DNA of 64,000 nt, from contig SFNQ01000012.1 of NCBI GenBank assembly GCA_004554165.1, positions 1-64,000 on the forward strand. The letters run 5' to 3'. The stretch is from Clostridiales bacterium (GTDB taxonomy: Bacteria; Bacillota; Clostridia; Christensenellales; CAG-138). Below, piece by piece: positions 1 to 8,809 of the stretch. The notes under the pieces were generated by a model. It searched no databases, had not been told where the DNA came from, and saw only the letters and a list, made by a program, of their open reading frames with translations. How positions within the stretch are numbered: position 1 is the first letter of the stretch; the number at the start of each line of letters is the position of its first letter. Both the position numbers and the translations under genes were made by a program.

Positions 1-99
1 CGTGATCGCCGCCGTCAGCGTCGTCTTCCCGTGGTCCACGTGTCCGATCGTTCCGATGTTTACATGCGGTTTCGTTCTTTCAAACTTTGCCTTTGCCAT
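1..99 (-). CDS. tuf: Elongation factor Tu, N-terminal fragment (cut by window start)
   Basis: The first 33 codons encode an EF-Tu N-terminus: [20 protein letters not shown] followed by the G1/P-loop [12 protein letters not shown]-Tu is the GTPase that delivers aminoacyl-tRNA to the ribosome. The ATG is preceded by an AGGAGG ribosome binding site at about 110-116. The rest of the gene lies to the left of the window. It sits directly downstream of tRNA-Gly and of the sigH block, as in many Clostridia, where tuf leads into rpmG-secE-nusG. Confidence 0.97.
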
Positions 100-191
100 T
101 ACAATAGATCCTCCTTCAATTTTGTTACCCGCCTGCGGAAGTCCCTGTAACGGCAGCGGGCATAATAACAGTTTTGCTATCATGGCGGTGC

Positions 192-265
192 TGGAGCGGG
201 TGATGGGAATCGAACCCACATAGCCAGCTTGGGAAGCTGGAGCTCTACCACTGAGCTACACCCGC
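192..265 (-). tRNA. tRNA-Gly (anticodon CCC)
   Basis: The minus strand folds as a complete cloverleaf. The acceptor stem is GCGGGTG/CACCCGC, the D-arm holds AGCTCAGTGGTAGAGCT, and the anticodon stem is CCAGC/GCTGG around the loop TTCCCAA, giving anticodon CCC for glycine GGG codons. The T-arm contains GGTTCGATTCC. The 3' TCCA is encoded, so CCA is genomic. It lies between the sigH block and tuf and may be processed from a longer transcript running into tuf. Confidence 0.96.
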
Positions 266-368
266 ACACTCCCACGATAGCATCCCTATTTTACTAAGTT
301 TCCCTGATAGTGTCAAGAGATATGCGAGACGGAAGGACAAGCATTTTGGGCTTTGTCCCTTTTTTCCC

Positions 369-860
369 TCAGTGCATCCGAATCTCAGGCAGAATCCGCT
401 GCACATCCACATAGTAACGGTCCATATTGTAGGGATCGAAGTATACGTCCACCTCGTCCGACCGCAGCAGTCCTTCGGGATTAAAATCGAGATCCTGGCT
501 GCGAAACTCGTGCACCGTTCCCTCTTCATCCGTATAGCGGCAAAGCAGGCGGTAGGGATGGCGGCCGTTCACCTGTATGCTGCGGTTTTGCAGGACGCCG
601 CTGACCCTGGCGCGCACGCAGCGCCCGCTGCTCATCAGCTCCTCCCGGAGTCGCCGCCTGCGCCGGAGTACAACAAGAAACCCGGCACCAATGCCGCCGA
701 AAACCAGTGCCAGCGTGCCCAGGGGCAGGAGCGGAATCCAGAGTCCGCCGGAAAACCCGTAGCGCGCGCCCAGCGCGGCGAGTACCAGCGCGAACAGCAG
801 GCAGACCGCGCCCACAAGAAAGAAGATAATGCCGATCAGACGGAACGCCCGGTTTTCCAT
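369..860 (-). CDS. DUF3592-like small membrane protein
   Basis: A 163-residue protein with two predicted membrane helices in the first 65 residues, separated by a short Gly-rich turn. A basic stretch (RRRRRLREE) follows, then a C-terminal soluble domain with the pattern ending EVDVYFDPYNMDRYYVDV, typical of DUF3592-like extracytoplasmic beta domains. I chose the ATG at 860 (MENRAFRLIG) because it directly precedes the first helix; longer readings add only low-complexity sequence. It overlaps the end of sigH by 25 bp, so the two are probably cotranscribed. Function unknown. Confidence 0.75.
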   Translation of the reverse strand: MENRAFRLIGIIFFLVGAVCLLFALVLAALGARYGFSGGLWIPLLPLGTLALVFGGIGAGFLVVLRRRRRLREELMSSGRCVRARVSGVLQNRSIQVNGRHPYRLLCRYTDEEGTVHEFRSQDLDFNPEGLLRSDEVDVYFDPYNMDRYYVDVQRILPEIRMH

Positions 861-1483
861 GAATCCTCCTCCTGGCGGCGCAGACGGTCCTCCAGCTTCT
901 TCTTCACGCGCTGGATGGCGTTGTCCACGCATTTTGGCGTACGCTCCATAACCTGCGCGATCTGCTGATAGGAAAGGCCCTGCAGATACAGCGAAAGGGC
1001 CTGCTTTTCCAGGCGGGAAAGCGTCTGCTCAATGTCGAGCGCAATGGCCTCGCAGTTCTCGCGGCCGATGAGCGTCTCCTCCGGGTCGCTGACATGGGCG
1101 CTGGAGAGCACGTCGATCAGCGTGCGCTCCGCGTCGCCGTCGTCATAGACCGGACAGCTCAACGACACATAGGAGTTCAGCGGCATGTGTTTTTTGCGCG
1201 TGGCGCTTTTGATTGCCGTGATGATCTGCCGGGTGATGCACAGCTCCGCAAAAGCGCGAAACGAGGCCTGCTTTTCAAACTCGTAGTCGCACACGGCCTT
1301 GTACAGGCCGATCATTCCCTCCTGAATAATATCCTCGCGGTCCGCGCCTACAAGAAAATAGGTGCGCGCCTTGCCGCGGACAACCTGCTTGTAGCGCGTG
1401 TACAGCAGCTCCTCCGCCCGCTCGTCGCCTTCCCGGATCCGCGTGATGAGCGTCTCGTCGCTCATCGCTTCATAGTTCTTCAT
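836..1483 (-). CDS. sigH: RNA polymerase sporulation sigma factor SigH
   Basis: A 215-residue sigma-70 family protein. Region 2 contains DIIQEGMIGLYKAV (about residues 50-63) and the C-terminal region 4 has a helix-turn-helix around GLSYQQIAQVM followed by NAIQRVKKKL. This is the size and motif set of Spo0H/SigH, the transition-state sigma factor that directs early sporulation and competence genes. It is the third gene of mrnC-rlmB-sigH, matching the Bacillus/Clostridium order, and lies 6 bp after rlmB. Together with spo0A at 24.8 kb it supports an endospore-former. Confidence 0.93.
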   Translation of the reverse strand: MKNYEAMSDETLITRIREGDERAEELLYTRYKQVVRGKARTYFLVGADREDIIQEGMIGLYKAVCDYEFEKQASFRAFAELCITRQIITAIKSATRKKHMPLNSYVSLSCPVYDDGDAERTLIDVLSSAHVSDPEETLIGRENCEAIALDIEQTLSRLEKQALSLYLQGLSYQQIAQVMERTPKCVDNAIQRVKKKLEDRLRRQEEDSWKTGRSV

Positions 1484-1489
1484 TTGTCC

Positions 1490-2527
1490 TCATTCCCGGG
1501 CCATGTCCTGCCTGCGCTTTTCAAACATCAGCACCGCCGCCGCAACGCCCGCGTTCAGCGAATCGATCTGTCCGCGCATGGGGATGGAAACGAGAAAATC
1601 GCAGTTCTCCCTGACCAGCTTGGACAGCCCGCCGCCCTCGCTGCCGATGACCAGCGCCAGCGGGCCGTTCAGCCCCTGCCGGTCCATGGGCGTACCCTGC
1701 ATGTCCGCGCCCGCAACCCAGAGATGGTTTCGCTTGAGCTCCTCCAGCGCGCCGGAGATGTTCACAACCCGCGCGATTTTCATATACTCCGTCGCGCCCG
1801 CCGCCGCCTTGACCGCCGCCGCCGTAACCGACGCGCTCCTGCGCTTGCCGATGACGACCCCGTGCGCGCCCGCACACTCCGCGCTGCGGATGATGGAGCC
1901 CAGGTTGTGCGGGTCCTCAATGCCGTCCAGCACGATGACGAAGGGGTCCTCGCCCCTGTCTCTGGCGTACTTTAAGATATCCCCCACCGTGCAATACTCC
2001 ACGCCCGCCGCATAGGCGACCACGCCCTGATGATTGGCGGTCCTGCCGCCGTGGCCGAAGGGCATGCACAGCTCGTCCAGCTTCTTCCTGTCCACCTGGC
2101 GCAAAACCAGGTTTCTGTCCCGCGCAAGGTTCACAATTTCCCCCAGCGAGCCGTCCTGCTCCTTCTGCACGAGGATGCGGTCGATGCTGCGGCCGCTTTT
2201 GAGCGCCTCGCGCACGGCGTTTCTGCCGATGAGCAGGTAGGGCAGCTCGTCTGCGCCGCCCTGCTGCGCCGGGGGCTCCGCCTCCCGCGGGGGCCGCTCC
2301 TGCCCCGCGCCGCCGCGGCTGCCGCCGGGCCTTGCGTCTCTGGCGCCGTCCCGCCCTTTCCCATAGCTGCGGCCTTCGGCGTATGCCGGCTTCCGCTCCT
2401 TTTCGCCTGCGCCGCGCGTATCCTGGCCGCGCCTGCCGTAGCCGCGGCTGCCGCCGCTTCCGTATCCGGTTTCGCCGGGCTTGCCGCCCTGCCTGCCGCG
2501 GCCCGCGCCGCGCTGTTCATATGCCAT
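1490..2527 (-). CDS. rlmB: 23S rRNA (guanosine-2'-O)-methyltransferase RlmB
   Basis: A SpoU-family methyltransferase of 345 residues that 2'-O-methylates 23S rRNA G2251 (E. coli numbering) in the P-loop. The three SpoU motifs are visible: NLGSIIRSAE, GSEGGGLS and IPMRGQIDSLNAGVA. The substrate-binding N-domain begins at LLIGRNAVREAL. It is preceded by about 90 residues of Arg/Gly/Ser-rich low-complexity sequence absent from the standard enzyme of about 250 residues. The start at 2527 (MAYEQRG) is chosen because AAGGAGCGG sits 9 bases upstream; the next ATG upstream (2545) lacks one. It overlaps mrnC by 11 bp. Confidence 0.95.
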   Translation of the reverse strand: MAYEQRGAGRGRQGGKPGETGYGSGGSRGYGRRGQDTRGAGEKERKPAYAEGRSYGKGRDGARDARPGGSRGGAGQERPPREAEPPAQQGGADELPYLLIGRNAVREALKSGRSIDRILVQKEQDGSLGEIVNLARDRNLVLRQVDRKKLDELCMPFGHGGRTANHQGVVAYAAGVEYCTVGDILKYARDRGEDPFVIVLDGIEDPHNLGSIIRSAECAGAHGVVIGKRRSASVTAAAVKAAAGATEYMKIARVVNISGALEELKRNHLWVAGADMQGTPMDRQGLNGPLALVIGSEGGGLSKLVRENCDFLVSIPMRGQIDSLNAGVAAAVLMFEKRRQDMARE

Positions 2528-2951
2528 GGTGTTCCGCTCCTTCAACAGCCAGTTGCATCAGTTCTGCCGCCCGCGCGTCCGCGCCGGTCCAGTAAAGGTA
2601 TCCGATCAGGGCTTCGAGCCCCGTTGCAATGCGATAGTCGCTCACCTGCGCGTTCTTCGGCACGGTGCCGCTGTGCGCATTCCTGCCGCGGCGAAACACG
2701 CCCGCCTCCTCCTCCGTCAGCAGCGGCTCGATCCGCCGGAACGCCGCCGCCTGCCCCGCGGCCGAAACCAGCTTTGCCGCGGCCAGATGCAGCGCATGCG
2801 CGTTGCCGTCGAGCGTGTGCATGAGGTAGGTGCGCACATAGAGATCGTACACGGTATCCCCGATATAGGCCAGCGTCAGCGCGGGCATCTGCCGCGCATC
2901 GCGCTGCGGCAGGCCCAAAAAAGCGGAGAGCGCCTGTTCATGCATGTTCAT
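2517..2951 (-). CDS. mrnC: Mini-ribonuclease III
   Basis: A 144-residue RNase III-like endonuclease without the dsRNA-binding domain. It matures the 5' and 3' ends of 23S rRNA precursor in Firmicutes. The catalytic helix LAYIGDTVYDLYVR and the second signature GLEALIGYLYWTG carry the acidic metal-binding residues, and the NAHSG..PKNAQV stretch is typical of the family. It heads the run mrnC-rlmB-sigH and overlaps rlmB, so translational coupling is likely. An internal ATG two codons in is an alternative start. Confidence 0.94.
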   Translation of the reverse strand: MNMHEQALSAFLGLPQRDARQMPALTLAYIGDTVYDLYVRTYLMHTLDGNAHALHLAAAKLVSAAGQAAAFRRIEPLLTEEEAGVFRRGRNAHSGTVPKNAQVSDYRIATGLEALIGYLYWTGADARAAELMQLAVEGAEHHGI

Positions 2952-3099
2952 ACACGGTTATTTTATCCCTTTTTTCCGCAAAGCGCAAGACGGCCGCAGC
3001 GGGTTCAAAAAACGGCCGCCCCCCCGCCCTTCCCTTGCGTGCAGGGCTGCCGGCGTGTTATCATATCGTCATTTCATGGAAGGGAGGACGCCACGGCTC

Positions 3100-3630
3100 A
3101 TGTTTACCATCCGCCCTGCGGAAAAAACCGAGTTTGACCCCGTGTGCCGGTTCTACCACGCTCTGATCGACGCCATACAGAGCGCGCCGTATCACCCGGG
3201 CTGGGAAAAGGACGTCTATCCTGCGGACGCCGACCTGCGCGCCGCCATATCCGCGGGACAGCTCCACATCGGGCTGCTGGATGGCCGGATCGGGGCCGCC
3301 ATGGTTCTGAACCGGGAATGTCTCGAGCACTACGGGCGCGTCGCCTGGCCCGTGGCTGCGGAGACGGACCGGGTTCTCTTCCTCCACCTGCTTTGCGTTC
3401 ACCCCGCCCTGCGCGGAAAGGGCTACGCAAAGGCGCTGGTTTCCCGCGCGCTTTCCCTGGCGAAGGAGGGCGGCAATCGGGCGCTGCGTCTGGACGTGCT
3501 CTCCGAAAACCTGCCCGCGCGCAGCCTGTACCGTAGTCTGGGCTTCCGCTATGTCGATACCCTGCGGGTTTCCTTCCCGGACGCCGGGCAGATGACGTTT
3601 GAGCTGTACGAGCATCCGCTGGAGGGCTGA
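3100..3630 (+). CDS. GNAT family N-acetyltransferase
   Basis: A 176-residue protein with one GNAT fold. The acetyl-CoA pyrophosphate loop is at residues 99-113 (CVHPALRGKGYAKAL, the R/Q-x-x-G-x-G/A pattern). The C-terminal part ENLPARSLYRSLGFRYV is the typical beta6-alpha4 GNAT ending. The ATG at 3100 has GGGAGGACG just upstream; earlier in-frame codons are not family-like. The substrate cannot be predicted. It is divergent from mrnC and followed by the asnB leader. Confidence 0.88.
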   Translation: MFTIRPAEKTEFDPVCRFYHALIDAIQSAPYHPGWEKDVYPADADLRAAISAGQLHIGLLDGRIGAAMVLNRECLEHYGRVAWPVAAETDRVLFLHLLCVHPALRGKGYAKALVSRALSLAKEGGNRALRLDVLSENLPARSLYRSLGFRYVDTLRVSFPDAGQMTFELYEHPLEG

Positions 3631-3723
3631 GGCCCCGGCAGAGCGCGGAGCGAGGCCCCCCGCGCCGTCACAGGAGAAGGGCCGCCCCCCCGTTTTCCGG
3701 CCCCGAAAAAAATATATTTTTTC

Positions 3724-3752
3724 TTGACAGCCCCTTTTCATGGCGCTATAAT
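3724..3752 (+). promoter_or_regulatory. Sigma-A type promoter for the asnB leader
   Basis: TTGACA (3724-3729) and TATAAT (3747-3752) are both perfect consensus hexamers separated by exactly 17 bp. Transcription should start near 3759, at the 5' end of the T-box RNA. Confidence 0.9.
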
Positions 3753-3758
3753 GCAGCA

Positions 3759-4049
3759 ATAACAGAAAAGCGACGACGAAGACAAGTACCCGGATGGTCT
3801 CCATGGAGCGAGCGGGGGATGGTGCAAGCCCCGTATGGCGCCTTCGGCGAATAACACTTCATCAGCTGCAAGCTGAACCCCAGCGATGGGCAGTAGGTGC
3901 GCCGGGCCATGCAGCCGTTACCATGCACGGGCTTGATTGAGCCTTAAAAGTGACTGGTTTTTTTCCAGTAATGCAGGTGGCACCGCGGATGGCAGCGATT
4001 CGTCCTGATCGTAAGATTGGACCTCGCTGCTCAAAAAAATCCGGAGGTG
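3759..4049 (+). promoter_or_regulatory. T-box riboswitch, Asn specifier, probably acting on translation
   Basis: A T-box leader senses uncharged tRNA. The conserved T-box sequence AGGTGGCACCGCGG is at 3975-3988. Stem I shows GAAG...CTTC closing a specifier loop with the codon AAC at 3853-3855 followed by A, matching tRNA-Asn and the downstream asparagine synthase. The distal GGATGGTGCAAGCCCC element is also present. The hairpin after the T-box (GCAGCGA/TCGCTGC, 3992-4030) has no U-tract. Instead CACC+CGGAT inside the T-box (3981-3990) can pair with ATCCG+GGTG (4039-4049), which contains the Shine-Dalgarno GGAGG. This suggests control of translation initiation rather than transcription termination. 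The identity is sure; the mechanism is inferred. Confidence 0.93.
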
Positions 4050-4057
4050 TTATTTTT

Positions 4058-5635
4058 ATGTGTTCCATCATGGGCTATCAGGGCTCCCGCCTGTCCCTGC
4101 CCGCGCTGCGGGAGGGCTTCGACAAGACCCGGCACCGCGGCCCGGACATGACGCGCCAGACGCAGGCAGGCAGCCGGTGTACGCTGCTGTTCCACCGTCT
4201 GGCCATCATGGGGCTGGACGAAAGCGGGATGCAGCCCTTCTTCTCGGAGGGCGACGCGGTGGTCTGCAACGGTGAGCTGTACGGCTTTCGCGAGGAGAAG
4301 AAGGCGTTTCCCGATTTTCCCTTTCAGAGCGGTTCGGACTGCGAGCTGCTGCTGCCGATGTACCATCGCTACGGTCTGGACATGTTCCGGCGGCTGGATG
4401 CGGAGTTCGCGCTGGTTCTGTACGACCATGGGACGGACTCGCTCATCGCGGCGCGGGACCCCATCGGCATCCGCCCACTGTTCTATGCCTACGACGGCGC
4501 AGGCGGCATCCTCTTTGCAAGCGAAGCCAAGGCGCTGACCGGTCTTGCCGCCGAGGTACACCCCTTCCCGCCGGGCCATTACTATGCGGACGGCCGCTTT
4601 GTGCGCTATGCAGACCTGACCACGGTATCGGAATACTGCGAGGATGATCTGGAGACCGTCTGCGCGGGCATCCGGCAGCGGCTGATCGCAGGCGTCGAAA
4701 AGCGGCTCGACGCGGATGCGCCGCTGGGCTTTCTTCTTTCTGGAGGGCTGGACAGCTCCCTGGTCTGCGCCATCGCCCAGCGCGCGCTTCCAGGGCCCAT
4801 CCGCACCTTTGCCATCGGCATGCGCGCGGACGCCATCGACCTCCGGTATGCGCGCCAGGTGGCGGACTACCTGGGCACGGAGCACACGGAGGTCATCCTT
4901 ACGCCGGAGGAGGTTGTCGCGGCGCTGCCCGAGGTGGTGCGCACCCTGGAAAGCTACGATATCACCACCATCCGCGCCAGCATCGGCATGTACCTGGTCT
5001 GCAAGGCCATCCACGAAACCACGGACGTTCGCGTACTGCTCACGGGCGAGATTTCCGACGAGCTCTTCGGCTATAAATATACGGATTTCGCGCCCTCTGC
5101 CGAGGCCTTCCAGCAGGAGGCGAAAAAGCGCGTGGACGAGCTGTACATGTATGACGTGCTGCGCGCAGACCGCTGCATCAGCGCCCACTCGCTGGAGGCG
5201 CGGGTTCCCTTTGGCGATCTGGAGTTTGTGCGCTATGTGATGGCCATCGATCCGGAGAAAAAACGGAACGTCTATCATAAGGGAAAATACCTGCTGCGCC
5301 GCGCCTTTGCGGGGGATTACCTGCCCCACGACATTCTCTACCGCGAAAAGGCCGCCTTTTCGGACGCGGTGGGCCACTCCATGGTGGATCACCTGAAGGC
5401 CTATGCCGAAACCCTCTATTCCGACGCGGACTATGCGCGCCTGCGGGAACAGTACCGCTTTGCGCAGCCCTTTACCAGGGAGTCGCTCCTCTATCGCCAG
5501 CTGTTTGAGCGCTACTATCCCGGGCAGGCGCATCTTGTGAAGGATTTCTGGATGCCGAACCGGGACTGGGAGGGCTGCGACGTGGACGATCCTTCCGCCC
5601 GCGTGCTGAAAAACTACGGGGCAAGCGGGGTTTGA
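4058..5635 (+). CDS. asnB: Asparagine synthase (glutamine-hydrolysing)
   Basis: A 525-residue enzyme that makes asparagine from aspartate, glutamine and ATP. The N-terminal class II glutaminase domain starts MCSIMG, so the nucleophile Cys is residue 2, exposed after Met removal; this fixes the start at 4058, behind GGAGGTG. RHRGPD and CNGELYGF are the usual glutaminase motifs. The synthetase domain carries the PP-loop LSGGLDSS near residue 230, then TGEISDELFGYKYT and SLEARVPF. The Asn-specific T-box upstream agrees with the assignment. A second, ammonia-dependent synthetase (asnA) is at 57651-58658. Confidence 0.96.
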   Translation: MCSIMGYQGSRLSLPALREGFDKTRHRGPDMTRQTQAGSRCTLLFHRLAIMGLDESGMQPFFSEGDAVVCNGELYGFREEKKAFPDFPFQSGSDCELLLPMYHRYGLDMFRRLDAEFALVLYDHGTDSLIAARDPIGIRPLFYAYDGAGGILFASEAKALTGLAAEVHPFPPGHYYADGRFVRYADLTTVSEYCEDDLETVCAGIRQRLIAGVEKRLDADAPLGFLLSGGLDSSLVCAIAQRALPGPIRTFAIGMRADAIDLRYARQVADYLGTEHTEVILTPEEVVAALPEVVRTLESYDITTIRASIGMYLVCKAIHETTDVRVLLTGEISDELFGYKYTDFAPSAEAFQQEAKKRVDELYMYDVLRADRCISAHSLEARVPFGDLEFVRYVMAIDPEKKRNVYHKGKYLLRRAFAGDYLPHDILYREKAAFSDAVGHSMVDHLKAYAETLYSDADYARLREQYRFAQPFTRESLLYRQLFERYYPGQAHLVKDFWMPNRDWEGCDVDDPSARVLKNYGASGV

Positions 5636-6008
5636 ACGCCCTTTTCGTGCCGCGGCCGGAAGCCGCCCTTTCCACGCCGGATGGGGGCCCCGGATTCGCT
5701 GCGGGGCGCATAAAACAGCGATGCCTCCCTGCGTTCCCGAGCATGCGGAGAATCCCCTTGCCCCATGCTTCAGGCCTGCCGGCGGAGGTCGGTCGCCCCC
5801 TCGGGTTGCGGCAGGCCGGCAGGGGATGGCCGCTTTCCCGGAGCAAGGGGACGCCACCCCGGCGGAGGGCCGTGGCGCAGCGCCCGGGGGATGGCGTTTT
5901 CCTTCCGCTGCGGCCGAAGAAAACGGCCGAAACGCAGGATACGCCCGGCAGGCGTCTATGGAACGGCGCTCCTTCGTTTCCCGGAGGGCTCCGCCCTGCG
6001 CCGCCGCG
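5636..6008. other. GC-rich stretch with no recognised gene
   Basis: Between asnB and the convergent CDP-alcohol phosphotransferase lie 373 bp of very GC-rich DNA. Several short open frames cross it on both strands, but none has a family-like sequence with a ribosome binding site. I see no clear terminator with a T-run, repeat or RNA gene. Confidence 0.5.
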
Positions 6009-6503
6009 CTACGCCGTCTCCCGCCCGGTCCGGATATAATGGCCTTCCTGAATCGCTGAAAATGTGGCCACGGAGCAGACTACCGGGGCGCTGTACCTGA
6101 GCTCAATAAAAAACAGTGTCAGCGGCAGCAAAAACAGCAGCAGGCCCGTGACCTTATTCATAACGGTATGTTCCGCCACAAATCTCTTTTTGCAGACAAA
6201 GCCCGATAGGATGTTGACGATTTTGATGGCCCCGATTCCCGCAATCCACAGCCACAGCCAGCCCGGCACGGTCAGCGCCGGCAGCAGCTTTGCCAGGCAT
6301 ACCCCCGCAAATATCAGGTCTGCAAGGGTATCCAGCCCGGACCCGAACCTGCTGGCGGTATTTGTTTTTCTGGCAATGGCTCCGTCAATCATATCGGTAA
6401 GCCCGCAGAACAGATACAGCAGATAAAACCATGGCGAAAACACGGGAGCAAACCACAGCGGTATGCTGCACAGGATGCGGAAGCCTGTTACAATATTTGC
6501 CAT
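6009..6503 (-). CDS. CDP-alcohol phosphatidyltransferase family protein
   Basis: A 164-residue integral membrane enzyme with about five hydrophobic segments. It carries the CDP-alcohol phosphotransferase signature starting GLTDMIDGAIARKTNTASRF and continuing GSGLDTLADL, fitting D-x2-DG-x2-AR-x8-G-x3-D-x3-D, whose Asp residues bind Mg2+ and CDP. The family transfers a phosphatidyl or phospho-alcohol group, for example to glycerol phosphate, serine or inositol; the acceptor cannot be told here. It is the last gene of polysaccharide operon 1 and could make a lipid or a phospho-substituent for that polymer. The start at 6503 has AGAGGGAA upstream. Confidence 0.85.
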   Translation of the reverse strand: MANIVTGFRILCSIPLWFAPVFSPWFYLLYLFCGLTDMIDGAIARKTNTASRFGSGLDTLADLIFAGVCLAKLLPALTVPGWLWLWIAGIGAIKIVNILSGFVCKKRFVAEHTVMNKVTGLLLFLLPLTLFFIELRYSAPVVCSVATFSAIQEGHYIRTGRETA

Positions 6504-6748
6504 ACATTCCCTCTTTCACGGGTCTGCGCCACAAATCCGCCGTACGCCTTCGCCGAATGCAGCGCAACGGAAAAAGGCAACCTTGCTCCGGAGCGCCCGA
6601 GCGGGATTGCTTCTGTTTCCGGCGCTCCCCCTCCGCTGCGGCATGGCCTTTGGCAATGCCCTCCTCCGGCCTGCTTTCATCGCCGTAAGGCCTTCTTTCG
6701 CCCCGGTTCGCCGTTATGCGATCGGGGAGGGGTCTCCGCTGGCGGCGC

Positions 6749-8563
6749 TTAGCCCGCCTTCCCCTTCTCCCGCACGAGCCGGGCCTGTCCGTTTTCAATG
6801 CGGAACACCAGATCGCAGTCCTCAATGGTGGTCAGGCGGTGCGCAATGATGAGCAGGGTCTTTTTTCCGGCCAGACGGTTCACCGACTCGATGATGGCGC
6901 GCTCCGTCTCATTGTCCAGCGCGCTGGTGGCCTCGTCCATGACGAGGAACTGCGGATCGGTATACAGCGCCCGGGCAATGCCGATGCGCTGGCGCTGCCC
7001 GCCGGACAGGCGGACGCCGTTTTCGCCGGTAAGGGAATCAAGCCCATCCGGAAGCCCTTCCACAAATTCCTTCAGCTGCGCCTCCTCCAGGCAGTGCCAC
7101 ACGCGGGCGTCGTCAATGTCCTTCTCGGAAAAGCCGAAGGCCACGTTTTTACGGATACTGTCGTTGCACAGATAGATCATCTGCGGAATGTAGCCCACCC
7201 GGTCCGCCCACCAGACAGGTTCCTCATGGATGTTGTGCCCGTCTGCCAGCACCCGGCCGGAAAGGGGCGCATGCAGGCCCAGCAGCACGTCGGCAAGCGT
7301 GGTCTTGCCGGAACCGGTCACGCCGATGAACGCCACGGATTTGCCCGCAGGAATGGTCAGCGACAGATCGGTATAGAGGTCCTCCTGCGCATCCTCAAAG
7401 CGGAAGCGCAGATGCTCGATTTTGACGCCCTCCGTAAGCGGCTCCGTGCTGGCCAGCGGACGCACGCCCTCCGCCGCGCTGCGCAGCGCCTTGCTGTCCA
7501 CATCCACGCCGTTGTCCGCGATGATGTGATAGACCGCGGAAAGGGAATAGCGCTTGTAGTTGATCTCCGCCAGCGCGTTTGTAACGCGGTTTGCCACGGG
7601 GATGAGCCGCACCGCCGCAATGGCAAAGGTCGCAAACAGCGGCAGCATGTTGGTCAGGTCGCCGCCCCGCCCCACCAGCACGGCCATAAAGACGAAAATG
7701 CCCGCCATGGTCAGCGTTTCCACAAGCTCCTTGGGCAGCGTCATGAGCACGGTGATGCTGGCGTGGTTTTCCGCGGCGCTGCTGGCATGCTCCGCGTAGC
7801 TCTTTACAAAGTAAGCCTGGCGGCGGCCTGCGTAGATGCCCTTCAGCCCGCCCGCGGCCTGGTTGACCCAGGCAAGCATGCCGGTATTGTTCATCAGCTC
7901 CTGGTGCCCGCGCTTTCGGATGACCGGCAGCACGACCCGGTTTGCCAGCAACATGATGGCCGAGATGAGCAGGATCGCGCCGATGGTCAGCGCGGGGTCC
8001 ACCGAGACCAGCAGCAGCAGGATTCCAAGGCTCGCAGCACCCTCGGAGATGACGGTCATCAGGTTTGTAATGAGGTAAAAGCTGCGATCCACATCCGTCG
8101 TTACCGTGCGCTGCATCTCGGCCGTGGTGTTGTGCAGGTGGTAGCGGTAGGGCATGTTGAGGAGCGTATCAAACAGGGAAATGGAAATCTGCGTGCGCAT
8201 TCTGGAAAAGGAGCGCGCCTGCGCATACTGGAGCAGATACTTGTACACGCCCTTTGCCACATACAGAAAGGCCAGCAGCAGCGCGATGACGATCAGCAGG
8301 TCGGTCACGCTCTCGCAGCCGAAGACGCGGTAGATGACAATGCGCCAGCGGCTGCCCTCCAGCGTATCGATGTCCATAATGGTGTTCATAAAGGGCAGCA
8401 TCATGCCCACCGTAACCGTCTCCAGCACCGCGCCGAGGATGGAGCCGATCAGCAGCAGCACGATTCTCCCCCGCTGCTTTTTCGGAACAATCCGCAACAG
8501 CTGCCGGAGAATCGGCGGATCCTTTGACAGATCGCGTTTGGGCCGGGGCGTTTTTGCTTCCAT
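6749..8563 (-). CDS. ABC exporter, PglK/MsbA type (membrane + ATPase in one chain)
   Basis: A 604-residue half-transporter. It has six predicted membrane helices in residues 25-340, then an ATPase domain with Walker A GVTGSGKTT (about 413), signature LSGGQRQRIG (about 520), Walker B FLVMDEATS and the H-loop AHRLTT. Fused single-chain exporters of this kind flip lipid-linked oligosaccharides (PglK) or lipids (MsbA). No Wzx-type flippase is seen in either polysaccharide operon, so this protein is a good candidate flippase. The start at 8563 (MEAKTPRPKR) has GCGAGGT upstream; the longer open frame lacks membrane-protein character. Gene order ties it to operon 1. Confidence 0.92.
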   Translation of the reverse strand: MEAKTPRPKRDLSKDPPILRQLLRIVPKKQRGRIVLLLIGSILGAVLETVTVGMMLPFMNTIMDIDTLEGSRWRIVIYRVFGCESVTDLLIVIALLLAFLYVAKGVYKYLLQYAQARSFSRMRTQISISLFDTLLNMPYRYHLHNTTAEMQRTVTTDVDRSFYLITNLMTVISEGAASLGILLLLVSVDPALTIGAILLISAIMLLANRVVLPVIRKRGHQELMNNTGMLAWVNQAAGGLKGIYAGRRQAYFVKSYAEHASSAAENHASITVLMTLPKELVETLTMAGIFVFMAVLVGRGGDLTNMLPLFATFAIAAVRLIPVANRVTNALAEINYKRYSLSAVYHIIADNGVDVDSKALRSAAEGVRPLASTEPLTEGVKIEHLRFRFEDAQEDLYTDLSLTIPAGKSVAFIGVTGSGKTTLADVLLGLHAPLSGRVLADGHNIHEEPVWWADRVGYIPQMIYLCNDSIRKNVAFGFSEKDIDDARVWHCLEEAQLKEFVEGLPDGLDSLTGENGVRLSGGQRQRIGIARALYTDPQFLVMDEATSALDNETERAIIESVNRLAGKKTLLIIAHRLTTIEDCDLVFRIENGQARLVREKGKAG

Positions 8564-8809
8564 ATCGGATACCTCGCTTGTCGAAGCTGCGGCCCTGCGC
8601 CGCCGGCAGACTGCCCTCCCGGACGAACGCGGCTTCCCCGGCGGCCTGCGCGCCGGGCCGGGGCGACTGCCGCAAAGCCCGCAGGGATCGGAGTATGCCG
8701 CCCGGTCGCCAGGGAGAGAGGCCTGCCGGGCAAAGTCTGTAGCGGCAAAAGGCCGATGGGCAGTTTCCATGCCCGGTCTGCGGCTCTGCGCCGCTGATTT
8801 GTTATTGTA

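Noticed and set aside
6716..8527. Long plus-strand open frame opposite the ABC exporter
   Set aside because: Composition (His, Gln, Arg rich) is typical of an antisense shadow; the minus-strand frame has intact Walker and signature motifs.
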